A stretch of 64,000 nucleotides of DNA. Source: Cupriavidus sp. BIS7. GTDB lineage: Bacteria > Pseudomonadota > Gammaproteobacteria > Burkholderiales > Burkholderiaceae. Made by a program: the position numbers and the translations under genes. Positions 1 through 7,378 of this stretch are shown here, piece after piece. The stretch spans positions 62,001 to 126,000 of the forward strand of contig NZ_ALOU01000049.1 of NCBI RefSeq assembly GCF_000292345.1. Reading direction: 5' to 3'. Numbering within the stretch: position 1 is the first letter of the stretch; each line of letters begins with the position of its first letter. The notes under the pieces are model-generated. The model saw only the letters and a program-made list of their open reading frames with translations, was not told where the DNA came from and ran no database searches.

Positions 1-411
1 CTCCGGTGCAGCGAGCATCGGTCCAGGTTTCGTCAATATGGCTTCGTCCCACCGCGGTACGAGGAGCTTGTCACCTATCTCGCGGTAAAACAGAGGCCAA
101 TCAAATTTGCCACCGCTCGCCGGTGGGACCTCTGCAAGTATCGCGGGGATACAGCCCCGGTTCTCGTGAATCTCCGCAATATGTTGCTGGAGGAACTGGG
201 TGAGAAGTCTGCGTCCGAGAGTGCTTTTGCCAACGCCGGTAGGGCCAACAACCAAGGTTATGGTTCCTTCAGTTCCTGGCGTCATCAGCCGGGTAACCGC
301 TTCGGATACCTGCCTCATGCTGTTATGAGCAAAGCAGAGCTGCTTCAGCCACGCCACCTTCATTGCGATGGAGCCACTTGTCGCGGCTTCCCTAGAGAGT
401 TTTGTTTCCAT
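1..411 (-). CDS. tnsC: TnsC-like AAA+ transposition ATPase, 5' part only (runs off window)
   Basis: This reading frame starts with ATG at 411 and stays open for 137 codons to the window edge. A Walker A motif GPTGVGKST sits at residues 56-64, preceded by a short N-terminal region. This is the layout of TnsC, TniB and IstB-type ATPases, which choose the target and activate the transposase. It begins only 5 bp after the stop of the TnsA-TnsB fusion, so the two are co-transcribed. Walker B, the sensor motifs and the C-terminus lie outside the window. Calling it TnsC rather than IstB or TniB rests on the TnsA domain of its neighbour. No target-selection protein (TnsD/TniQ) can be judged from here. 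Confidence 0.82.
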   Translation of the reverse strand, partial: METKLSREAATSGSIAMKVAWLKQLCFAHNSMRQVSEAVTRLMTPGTEGTITLVVGPTGVGKSTLGRRLLTQFLQQHIAEIHENRGCIPAILAEVPPASGGKFDWPLFYREIGDKLLVPRWDEAILTKPGPMLAAPE

Positions 412-416
412 TTGCA

Positions 417-3173
417 CTACAACTGTGGCAGCACGTCGTGTTCTGTTAGAGATTGATAGCTGTACTCGACAGCATGTGTCTGCGTCTTTGAGTCTTTAGG
501 TGGCGTCGTGGCTTGCTGCACTCGGCGGTGCTCAACAGTCGCGCCCGTTCCGTTCGCTTCGTAAGGAGCAATAGCTTCCTCACTCGCTGAGGCCGGAATA
601 CAGAAGTCCTCTCCTCGTTCGTAAGCTCTGAGCCACTGCAATATGGTGGATTCTGGAAGACTCTTGTCTGCTTTCCCGAGCTTCATTCGCATAGCTTCGA
701 ACAAGTACCTAAGCTCGATGCGCGTGAACCTGGCAACTTGCGCAAGCACGCTTGATTTGCAGCGAATCCAGTGCCTGTCCACTTTTGCGTAGACGATAGC
801 GGAATTCCACATATCGAGTCGCACCTCCACCGTGGCGTTGATGTGTTTCGCATCGGCGAAGGCATCATTCCAATAGTGAAGGTGTCCGACCTTGATGCCT
901 GCTTTGCTGACTAGACGCGTACCTCCCCTGTCCACAGGCAGGCAGGTCGCGATTCTCCATTTCATGTCATAGTCCACACACTTATTGAGTCGTGCACCTG
1001 TTTCAGCGAATCGTTTCGCCAGATACTCGTTTGGCGTGTGGTCGTGTGCAGGGTGGGTAGTTTCGTTGTATTCCTTATAGAAGAAGAAATCGAACAACCC
1101 ATGCAGGACTGGAAACGACAAGGTATCCCCACGTATGGGGTCTACTGAACGGGTGAGGGTCCGTACGTTCTGGCATGCTTTTGTATTGCCGACAAGGTTG
1201 TGAACAAGTAGCGTATTTGACGTGCCGAAAAGACGCTCACATACCCCGCCGAATCGACTCTCATGCGGAGGTCGATACCGAATGCTGGTGCGCGTGAGAT
1301 GGCAGACGTTATTGAAATGCTTCGACCAGAACTCGCGACCGTTGTCGACAATGAGCATCGATGGCATCCGCCTATGGCGCCGGACAATCTCTCTAAGAAT
1401 CATCACGCAACTGGTAGTGCTTGGGTGATGCACGCTCAGATAGAAGGCAAGGACCACGCGGGTATGCGCATCGATTGCGATGGTGAGCCAAGGGCGCCGC
1501 TTATAGACTCGTCCACCTCTGCCTCGTATTCGGACGAGGATATCCACCTTGGTATGGTCAATATGGACACACTGGAACGGCCTGCCGCCATGTATCTTTT
1601 CTTTGAGGCTGAGGTACCACGTGATTGGCGCCTCAGCATATGCTTGCCGCGAACCTTGGCGCTTCTTTACATCTTTGAGCTCGCGAAAGTGTCTATAGAA
1701 CGTCTTTGACGATACAGCTGGAATGTTCTCCTCCTTGCAGCGGGCCACGAACCGCTTGTAGGAGTTTGCGTCGATGGGATTGGTCGGGTTGTTGGTCTCT
1801 TCGGAAATGCGCTTAATCAGGTCCAGTGTTTCGGCAGGGACTCGGCAGGTGGTGTTTCCAGGTCTGAACTTGTCTAGTAGGGCAATCGTACGCGCATAAG
1901 CGCTCTCACCTGCTTCGCGAGCGCGCTTAGCCCAGCGTTGAAGCGTCCGCGTCGACACATTGCTTTCGACGGCGCCATAGCGGCGTGCCTCGACCATGCT
2001 GTGCCGGTGGCTGGCAACCTCTATCTCCTCGTCCGAGGGGGCGCGTACCGGGTCATACGAGTCTTCCTCGCCGCTATCCCGGAGCATCCGAATTTGCTTA
2101 GTCTCCACCAGCCGCTCAAATTCTGAGACAGCAATGCTGGTCACGTGGTGACTGTCATCGCGATAGAGAAGGACATCTGCCGTCAGTGCATTTACCGTGT
2201 ATTTGCTCTCCCCAAACAGGAACTCCGCGCCGATGGCGAGGGAGTAGTCTAGGAATTCGCTGGTTTCGTGAGTCGCTTGTCGGCTCAGTCGATGCAAGGC
2301 CAGTGTCGCTTCACTTCTGCATATCGCGGTGTGGTCTAGGTCCGATAGGTCATCGACATCTAGGTCAGCAAACAATTGACCTTTCGCGATGGCTTGGAGG
2401 ACGTCATCTACGGTAAAGGCGGGCAAAATCAACTGAGCAGCGTCTGCGGCTTCGGGCAGCGTTAGCGGCATGGCGAGCTTCATGAGCTCGCGAAACGATA
2501 TTGCTCCGAGCTTCACGCTCTGCATCGCGTTGTCAATCGCCCGGCAAGCGACTTCGGAGGAGGGCTCGACGTTGTCTTCTAGATAGTCGCTGAGGTGTTC
2601 GAGGTTCTCCACGAAGGTGGGATTGTGTTCACTGTCTGAGCGAAGTCGATAAACCAATCCCATTTCACTGAAGAACTTCTCTCGCTCCGGGCAATGCCAG
2701 CCATTCTCATCGCGCGAAAAGCGGTAGGGATATTTCTTCAAATCGTGAATTAGCTGACCCTCGGTCTTCCATTCGTCGACATAGAATCCGTCATCGATAA
2801 CTAGAAAGTCGGGGGTACATCGAGTTCGCGTTTCGATGGCCGTAGCATTAGTGCTGCCGTCCGACGCCTTCTTTTTGCGTCTTACCTGCATTGGAAGTAG
2901 GACACTGCCTGGCTGGGCGGTAAAGTAAAGAACACTAGAGAGCAAATCGTAGCGAATAGCGGCGCGGTACTCCGGACCGCGGCTTTCCGTTGCTATTCGC
3001 TGGCCGGTCGACCTGCAGGTGTATGCTGTAATCACATTCGAATGCCGCGAACTCACTTTCCTAGAGGGGTTGCCTGAGAGAGCTTTGCGAACAAAGTCGC
3101 GACCGGCTGCAGGCATCGCGACCTTGTGCATTAACTCCTCGATTTCATCGCGGAGGGCGGCGGGAGTTCTCAT
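417..3173 (-). CDS. tnsAB: TnsA-TnsB fusion transposase (Tn7-like)
   Basis: This 918-residue protein combines two Tn7 subunits. Residues about 60-180 look like a TnsA restriction-type nuclease: a conserved Glu in RGPEYRAAIRYDLLSSV (E68), then PDF (D122) and DEWK (E134, K136), forming a PD-(D/E)xK site. The remainder is TnsB-like: a winged-helix/HTH region around 400-500 and an rve DDE core with D539 (VHIDHT), D610 (VDNGREF) and E646 (GVCERLFG). The length is close to TnsA (about 270) plus TnsB (about 700). TnsA cuts 5' ends and TnsB cuts and joins 3' ends, so the fusion predicts cut-and-paste transposition. The gene is followed directly by tnsC. Fused TnsAB proteins are known in some Tn7-like branches. 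Confidence 0.9.
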   Translation of the reverse strand: MRTPAALRDEIEELMHKVAMPAAGRDFVRKALSGNPSRKVSSRHSNVITAYTCRSTGQRIATESRGPEYRAAIRYDLLSSVLYFTAQPGSVLLPMQVRRKKKASDGSTNATAIETRTRCTPDFLVIDDGFYVDEWKTEGQLIHDLKKYPYRFSRDENGWHCPEREKFFSEMGLVYRLRSDSEHNPTFVENLEHLSDYLEDNVEPSSEVACRAIDNAMQSVKLGAISFRELMKLAMPLTLPEAADAAQLILPAFTVDDVLQAIAKGQLFADLDVDDLSDLDHTAICRSEATLALHRLSRQATHETSEFLDYSLAIGAEFLFGESKYTVNALTADVLLYRDDSHHVTSIAVSEFERLVETKQIRMLRDSGEEDSYDPVRAPSDEEIEVASHRHSMVEARRYGAVESNVSTRTLQRWAKRAREAGESAYARTIALLDKFRPGNTTCRVPAETLDLIKRISEETNNPTNPIDANSYKRFVARCKEENIPAVSSKTFYRHFRELKDVKKRQGSRQAYAEAPITWYLSLKEKIHGGRPFQCVHIDHTKVDILVRIRGRGGRVYKRRPWLTIAIDAHTRVVLAFYLSVHHPSTTSCVMILREIVRRHRRMPSMLIVDNGREFWSKHFNNVCHLTRTSIRYRPPHESRFGGVCERLFGTSNTLLVHNLVGNTKACQNVRTLTRSVDPIRGDTLSFPVLHGLFDFFFYKEYNETTHPAHDHTPNEYLAKRFAETGARLNKCVDYDMKWRIATCLPVDRGGTRLVSKAGIKVGHLHYWNDAFADAKHINATVEVRLDMWNSAIVYAKVDRHWIRCKSSVLAQVARFTRIELRYLFEAMRMKLGKADKSLPESTILQWLRAYERGEDFCIPASASEEAIAPYEANGTGATVEHRRVQQATTPPKDSKTQTHAVEYSYQSLTEHDVLPQL

Positions 3174-4056
3174 AAACTGATAATCTCAAGAGCGCAGGCG
3201 AACGCATCCCGGCCAACTTCGAGGAAGGATGGCCTTAAGGTTTTCGAGTGGCGAAAGACTCTCAAGAATTGGCGAGCATAAAGTCGCTCGCAATTACCTC
3301 GAAAGTGCGCTTCTCACGCGTGTTCGAAATTGGGTTCTCGGTGGATAACTACGAACGGCTTCTGGCTCGACGGCTAGCCCTGGAGCGGAGGAACCGAAGC
3401 TGGCGCGTTCTTGATGGCCGTGCGCCTTGAGACGTGGGCGGATTCTCCGCACCGACGTCGCCTTGCAGGTGGCTAAATAGCCACAAATTACGCGAGGCAG
3501 CCGGTGGCATAGGTGGGTAGCTGTCGGTCCAAATCACCCGTCGAGCAGGCTTTTGCTTCACAGCAAGTGGCTGCAACGATGCTTTTTCCGCAAGGAAGGG
3601 GCAGGAAATACCGCCGATAATCGAGAGGAGAGTCATTATTAGCTCCATTCTGCGCGCCAAGATTATGGGCGAGCGAGGTCGCTTTGACTCCGGGAGGCTA
3701 CTCGTGAGATAATCCGAGTGCGAACTGAGCTTTTCTCACGAGAAGCTCCCGGGGCAAAGTCTAGGTAGAGATATCTGGTCTTTGCCCTTTTTCATTTCTG
3801 GTCGTCCGTGAAGGTCCGTCCAGCGCAGGTTGGGGCAAGCGACAGGGCAGGTTAGTTCATCCGCTTGAGTCGATTCGCTTTAGAAGGGTGAGATAATACT
3901 TTCGGCTATCAAGTTATCGCAAGGCTGAGAGAGAAAAATTTTCTGTTGCGTCTCCTGTGAAAATGTGCTGACAGATTTCGCCATTTTAGGGTAATTAATT
4001 TTCAAGCTCGAACATAATTCTAAAATGGATGATTTTAGAATTTATGGAAAATGATT
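3174..4056. other. Long non-coding stretch upstream of tnsAB
   Basis: About 880 bp separate the transposase from the HAD-like pair. It holds the hairpin plus terminator at 3690-3792 and the ATTTTAG-rich segment at 3983-4059, listed separately. Two short open frames exist: 3248-3430 (+, GTG start) and about 3349-3648 (-, beginning MELIMTLLSIIGG). Neither has a strong ribosome-binding site or a recognisable family, so neither is called. The promoter for the tnsAB-tnsC operon must lie near 3175-3250. No copy of the right-end repeat (CGACA-N5-TGGGT) is seen here, although in Tn7 itself an end lies just upstream of tnsA. Confidence 0.6.
3690..3792 (+). terminator. Two consecutive hairpins, the second a Rho-independent terminator
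   Basis: Hairpin 1 has near-perfect arms of 19-20 nt (3690-3709 beginning CCGGGAG and ending CTCGTGAGA, paired with 3734-3752). Hairpin 2 follows at once, with GGGCAAAG (3752-3759) and CTTTGCCC (3780-3787), then TTTTT. No coding sequence precedes it on this strand, so it may end a small structured RNA rather than an mRNA. Confidence 0.55.
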
Positions 4057-4059
4057 TTA
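3983..4059. promoter_or_regulatory. AT-rich cluster of ATTTTAG motifs with a perfect dyad
   Basis: Three direct ATTTTAG motifs (about 3983, 4032 and 4053) and one inverted copy occur in 77 bp. The clearest dyad is TTCTAAAAT (4018-4026), 5 bp, ATTTTAGAA (4032-4040). A second pairing, CCATTTTAG with CTAAAATGG, overlaps it. The last motif supplies the stop codon of the HAD-like gene. It could act as a terminator or protein-binding site. No protein can be named. Confidence 0.35.
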
Positions 4060-4539
4060 GGTGAGTCTCGTAAGGACACTTCTAAGGTGCTCGAGGGCTT
4101 GCGGACTACATAGGCCCATTGCTGGGTGCAGAAGGAGCGCCCGATGCAGAACCTGGACCGGCCATCGGCAGGCTGTATGGTCAAGTACAAGCCAGTGAGC
4201 GTTCCGACGCCGTCGAATTGACTCGACGGTCAACTTGGTTCGGTCAGGTATCTGATGGGTGCCCGGGAACTTGCAGAGGCACTCGCTAAAAACATCATCG
4301 ACAACTCTGCAGCTGAGCGACTCCGGTAGTGCGTCCACCGTAGCCTTGCGGCCATATCTGAGGGTCCACCATGTCGCCAGCACGATGGAAACTGAATCGA
4401 ACGACGTCAGCAGTTCAGCCAGAGGTCCTGAGAATGCGAGCTTCGGGGGTGCTACCGATATAGCGCCGGTGCCGGTCTCCGTGCCGACGTCATATGGCAG
4501 CAGTACCCCTGCATAGCCAAGGTAGATGTCCGTGTTCAT
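4057..4539 (-). CDS. HAD-like protein without catalytic aspartates (tandem copy 1)
   Basis: The 160-residue product resembles small HAD-superfamily proteins of the HAD_SAK_2 type. The family's N-terminal DxDGVL signature is present only in outline: IYLGYAGVLLP has Gly at the nucleophile position (residue 8) and Ala at the general acid position (residue 10). A central SIVLATWWTLRYG block matches the family's SSW motif region, and LVLDHT replaces the usual LDDD. Phosphatase activity is therefore unlikely. The ATG at 4539 was chosen because GAGGAGA lies 6 bp upstream, although an in-frame TTG directly precedes it. It follows a paralogue by 25 bp, probably in one operon. Function unknown; a role as binding or sensor protein is only a guess. 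Confidence 0.6.
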   Translation of the reverse strand: MNTDIYLGYAGVLLPYDVGTETGTGAISVAPPKLAFSGPLAELLTSFDSVSIVLATWWTLRYGRKATVDALPESLSCRVVDDVFSECLCKFPGTHQIPDRTKLTVESIRRRRNAHWLVLDHTACRWPVQVLHRALLLHPAMGLCSPQALEHLRSVLTRLT

Positions 4540-4564
4540 CAAGTTCTCCTCGCGATGTTCCGCG

Positions 4565-5068
4565 TCAAATACGGTTCGCCGACGCGTCTGCGTCCATTAC
4601 TAAGAGGGCGTAAAGTTGCTCGCAGGCCTTGGCGGAAAGTCCGCGACGGCCGTCAACGATGCAGGCGCTATCCTTCAGAGCAGTCGGAATCTGCTGGAGG
4701 TCGTAGTCCAGAAGCACAGGACTCTCGGGCTGCCTGCGGAGAAGGTCTCGCTCTAGCCAGTTGCGCCGAGAGCCAAGTGGCTCCAGTCGAGCGCGTAGTG
4801 AGCGGTTTCCTGGCAAAGTCGCGCCGAGCACACGAGCTTGAACGGACCTCGGTAGCAGCCGGACGGAAGCGCGATAGCCAATAGCGGCTACCCACAATGT
4901 GTGGAGAACAACCTCGGTCTGAGGGCAGAGCGTGAGGACTTGCTCGAGGAGGACACCATGCTCAAACAAACGATGTCCGACCGTGCGCAGACGCGGCAAA
5001 TTCCGCCCACGAAACTCGACGTCACGTGGGTGAAGAACGCCGTCGAAGGTTAGGTATAGAGTTGCCAT
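4565..5068 (-). CDS. HAD-like protein with altered nucleophile (tandem copy 2)
   Basis: This 167-residue protein is the upstream paralogue of the previous gene. Its N-terminus LYLTFDGVLHP matches the HAD motif DxDGVLHP except that the nucleophilic first Asp is Thr (T7), while the second Asp (D9) is kept. The block TEVVLHTLWVAAIGY and the late PVLLDYDLQQIP correspond to family motifs II and III. The frame stays open 20 codons further upstream, but ATG 5068 has AGGG about 8 bp before it and begins directly with the HAD strand, so it was preferred. HAD_SAK domains are often found in RNA-repair or mobile-element contexts. With the missing nucleophile, catalysis is doubtful. Confidence 0.62.
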   Translation of the reverse strand: MATLYLTFDGVLHPRDVEFRGRNLPRLRTVGHRLFEHGVLLEQVLTLCPQTEVVLHTLWVAAIGYRASVRLLPRSVQARVLGATLPGNRSLRARLEPLGSRRNWLERDLLRRQPESPVLLDYDLQQIPTALKDSACIVDGRRGLSAKACEQLYALLVMDADASANRI

Positions 5069-5249
5069 ATGAAATCCCTGTGGCAACACGCGCGGGCAGT
5101 GCAGGCGGCATTCTTCGGCAGCCTTCATCGGTAGATGAAGACTGCGCTTAGAATTACCGTTCCAGCGTTAGCCCTGTTGATAGGACGACTTCCCACAAGG
5201 GATTGTTCTACTTCTCTATCGTCGCCCGCCCTAATTTCAAGGAATCAGC

Positions 5250-5759
5250 TTGAGTCACGTCGATACCCCATGGACGCGCTTGGCGTCACGCACTGCACGT
5301 GGCCTGCTCGCGCGCAAAGGGGTTTCCTACGAGGAGCTAGCGAAGCTATTGGCCTCTGTAGGGGTACATGAGTCCCCGCGCTCGGCTGAAGGAAAAGTGC
5401 AACGCGGTGGGTTTCAATGCCAATTCTTCCTGCAACTGCTTTGCGCCCTGCAAGCTGACTTACCCAAGCCCTTTCAGCAGCTTCTCGATGCTCGGGACAG
5501 TTGGGAGGCTGCGAGCACGGAGCTATTCCTACGTGAGCTAGCTGCGCATTCTTTGACATTTGTAGAAGTATCGAAATATCTGGCGAAAGAAGCTGGCTTA
5601 AGCCTAGATGCGTCTCGCCTGGAACATCAGGTCATGGCGGGCACGTATCAGTTCACGCTATTGCTTCAGCTGTCGCTTTTGACCTCCGTGGAAGGTATGG
5701 ACCGGTTCGTCGATACCTCCGATGTTCGGAAGACAGGACAAGCCTCGGCGACTTCCTAA
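5250..5759 (+). CDS. Protein with two DUF6471-like domains
   Basis: The 169-residue product begins at TTG 5250 with AAGGA about 7 bp upstream. Two related segments follow each other: residues about 11-75 (LLARKGVSYEELAKLLASVGV...) and about 90-150 (LFLRELAAHSLTFVEVSKYLAKEAGL...). Both resemble the DUF6471 fold, a small helical, HTH-like domain with the pattern LxRxGxTYxELxxxLxxxGv. The second half has drifted. The family is of unknown function and common on mobile islands of Burkholderiales. It lies between the HAD-like pair (opposite strand) and arsR, with no clear operon partner. Confidence 0.6.
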   Translation: MSHVDTPWTRLASRTARGLLARKGVSYEELAKLLASVGVHESPRSAEGKVQRGGFQCQFFLQLLCALQADLPKPFQQLLDARDSWEAASTELFLRELAAHSLTFVEVSKYLAKEAGLSLDASRLEHQVMAGTYQFTLLLQLSLLTSVEGMDRFVDTSDVRKTGQASATS

Positions 5760-5767
5760 AATGCAAA

Positions 5768-5789
5768 TGGTATGTGGAAACGCATACCA
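5768..5789 (+). terminator. Short hairpin after the DUF6471 gene
   Basis: TGGTATG (5768-5774) and CATACCA (5783-5789) are perfect 7-bp arms around an 8-nt loop, starting 8 bp after the stop codon. There is no T-run, so it could be a weak terminator or a protein-binding dyad upstream of the ars operon. Confidence 0.35.
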
Positions 5790-5895
5790 ATATTCTAGTC
5801 CGCCAGCCTCTAATCGCAAGGCTCGGTTACATCCCTCACGCTAACAACCGCGGTGCACCGGAGGTCCACGCTTGCTCTAAATCTTCATTTCTACT

Positions 5896-5905
5896 ATTCT
5901 AGAAT
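5896..5905 (+). promoter_or_regulatory. Likely ArsR operator
   Basis: The 10-bp palindrome ATTCTAGAAT ends one base before the arsR start codon, and a related ATATTCTAG lies near 5790. ArsR-family repressors commonly bind AT-rich dyads over their own promoter, so autoregulation released by arsenite is expected. The assignment is by position and symmetry only. Confidence 0.4.
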
Positions 5906-5906
5906 T

Positions 5907-6245
5907 ATGGAAACGAAGAACGCCGTAGTCGCACTTGCTGCACTTGCCTCTAACTCCCGGCTGGAGGTGTATCGCCTATTGGTACAGGCAGGGCCTACAG
6001 GCTTGTCGGCAGGACACATCGCCGAGGTAACGGGTCTGCCCGCATCCACGCTCTCGTTTCACTTGAAGGAGCTTGTGCAAGCTGGGCTGGTCAAGTCCCG
6101 CCAGGAAAGTCGATATGTCATCTACACGGCGAACTACTCGGCGATGAGTGAGCTCATTGGATTCCTGACAGAGAACTGCTGCCAAGGCGAGCCCTGTGCC
6201 GCAGTACCGACGAACGGGTGTACCTCCTGTGGAGATGAATCATGA
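5907..6245 (+). CDS. arsR: ArsR-family arsenic-responsive repressor
   Basis: The product is a 112-residue winged-helix repressor. The HTH covers about residues 34-58 (AGHIAEVTGLPASTLSFHLKELVQAG). The arsenite site is not the E. coli type. Instead the C-terminus carries Cys91-Cys92 and Cys97 (NCCQGEPC), close to the Cys95/96/102 trio of Acidithiobacillus ferrooxidans ArsR, followed by two more cysteines (105, 108). ATG 5907 gives the normal family length; the frame is open 18 codons further upstream. It overlaps arsI by 4 bp (ATGA), so it is the first gene of an arsR-arsI-arsC operon. Confidence 0.92.
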   Translation: METKNAVVALAALASNSRLEVYRLLVQAGPTGLSAGHIAEVTGLPASTLSFHLKELVQAGLVKSRQESRYVIYTANYSAMSELIGFLTENCCQGEPCAAVPTNGCTSCGDES

Positions 6246-6694
6246 AACGACTACACGTTCACGTATCGGTTGATGACCTAGCTGAGAGTATCCGTTTCTA
6301 CTCGGCGCTCTTTGCTAGCAAGCCGACTGTCACGAAGGACGACTACGCGAAATGGATGCTGGACGACCCGCGCGTCAACTTCGCGATTTCGAAGCGTGGT
6401 CACAAAGTTGGCCTGGACCACTTGGGCATACAAGTCGAGTCAGAGACCGAACTTAACGAAATGCACGCACGACTGGCCAATGCCGAACTTCCGATGGAGG
6501 CCCAAGTCGGTACGAACTGCTGCTATGCCAAGTCGGACAAGTACTGGACCTTGGACCCCCAAGGTGTTGCGTGGGAGTCGTATCACACGCTGGATTCCAT
6601 CCCGACATTTGGGGAATCGCGTTCGGAGGAGAATGCCTCAGCTTGCTGCGCTCCGACACCCGCCACCATCACCTTCCGCGCACGAGAGAAATGA
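6242..6694 (+). CDS. arsI: ArsI/CadI-family dioxygenase (organoarsenical C-As lyase)
   Basis: This 150-residue vicinal-oxygen-chelate protein matches ArsI, a non-haem Fe(II) dioxygenase that cleaves the carbon-arsenic bond of trivalent methyl- or aryl-arsenicals to give arsenite. The diagnostic vicinal cysteine pair is present as TNCCYAKSDKYW (Cys93-Cys94). Likely metal ligands are His5, His60 (LDHLGI) and Glu112 (WESYH), matching the H/H/E set of characterised ArsI. The C-terminal tail has a second CC pair. It overlaps arsR and arsC by 4 bp on each side. Close relatives are annotated CadI, so substrate is inferred from the cysteine pair and the ars context. Confidence 0.85.
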   Translation: MKRLHVHVSVDDLAESIRFYSALFASKPTVTKDDYAKWMLDDPRVNFAISKRGHKVGLDHLGIQVESETELNEMHARLANAELPMEAQVGTNCCYAKSDKYWTLDPQGVAWESYHTLDSIPTFGESRSEENASACCAPTPATITFRAREK

Positions 6695-7209
6695 GCAAAG
6701 ACACCTACAACGTTCTCTTTCTCTGTACGGGCAACACCTCACGCAGCATCATGGCCGAGGCCCTGCTGGCAACAATGGGCCAAGGCCGATTCAAGGCATT
6801 CAGCGCGGGCAGCCAGCCGTCGGGTAAGGTGAATCCGTTCGCGGTCGAGCAAGTCAAGAAGACCGGCTATGACCTGTCGACTTTGCGCAGTAAGTCATGG
6901 GACGAGTTTGCCAATGCAGATGCGCCCCACATGGATTTCATCATTACCGTGTGCGACCAGGCGGCTGGCGAAGTGTGCCCGTTCTGGCCAGGGAATCCAT
7001 CGTCGGCGCACTGGGGATTCTATGACCCGGCGGCGGTGGAGGGCTCTGACGATACGAAGCGCGCTGCGTTCGACCAAGTCTTCAAGCAGATTAAACACCG
7101 TGTCGAGGCATTCCTAAAGGTCCCATTAGAGCAGCTTGATGAGGCAGCCATTCACGCTGAACTGCAAAGGGTTGGCGACATTGACGTGTCCGGTATTACT
7201 GCGGCCTGA
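6691..7209 (+). CDS. arsC: Arsenate reductase, low-molecular-weight phosphatase type
   Basis: The 172-residue protein carries the P-loop VLFLCTGNTSRS with nucleophile Cys12, followed by a Cys in VCDQAAGEVCPFWPG and the motif HWGFYDPAAVEG. This is the LMW-PTP-fold ArsC family, which reduces arsenate to arsenite in the cytosol using thioredoxin or glutaredoxin-like donors. ATG 6691 overlaps the arsI stop (ATGA) and gives the normal family start; a GTG-started extension upstream lies inside arsI and was rejected. It supplies arsenite to the downstream aquaporin-like channel. The C-terminus extends about 30 residues past the usual LMW-PTP end. Confidence 0.92.
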   Translation: MSKDTYNVLFLCTGNTSRSIMAEALLATMGQGRFKAFSAGSQPSGKVNPFAVEQVKKTGYDLSTLRSKSWDEFANADAPHMDFIITVCDQAAGEVCPFWPGNPSSAHWGFYDPAAVEGSDDTKRAAFDQVFKQIKHRVEAFLKVPLEQLDEAAIHAELQRVGDIDVSGITAA

Positions 7210-7241
7210 TAGTAGGGCCTGCAACCCCCAGGGGTTCAGAG

Positions 7242-7378
7242 ATGAGCGACAAGGTCTACAACGCACTGTTTCAACACTCCGCATGCGGCATGAGCCCTTC
7301 ATAAACCTGCCCCCTGCATCGCTCGACCGCCTGGCAGTGAAAAATGAAGTTACCGACATCGGGAAAGCAAAACTATGA
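7242..7378 (+). pseudogene. Remnant of a second arsC with an internal deletion
   Basis: ATG 7242 begins MSDKVYNALF, the expected N-terminus of an LMW-PTP ArsC, but the catalytic LCTGNSARS loop is gone and the frame stops at TAA after 20 codons. In another frame, about 7255-7378 encodes TLRMRHEPFINLPPASLDR followed by LAVKNEVTDIGKAKL, which reads like an ArsC C-terminus. Its TGA still overlaps the aquaporin ATG by 4 bp. A deletion of roughly 100 codons fused the two ends out of frame. The first arsC is intact, so function is not lost. Confidence 0.72.

Noticed and set aside
1-3173. First reading as IS21 (istA/istB) or Tn5053-type tniA/tniB
   Set aside because: The N-terminal PD-(D/E)xK domain with PDF and EWK motifs is TnsA-like and not part of IstA or TniA, so the Tn7-like assignment was kept.
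3349-3648. Possible small exported protein (minus, MELIMTLLSIIGG...)
   Set aside because: The N-terminal hydrophobic stretch is short, the rest is Arg/Pro-rich and noise-like, and no ribosome-binding site was found.
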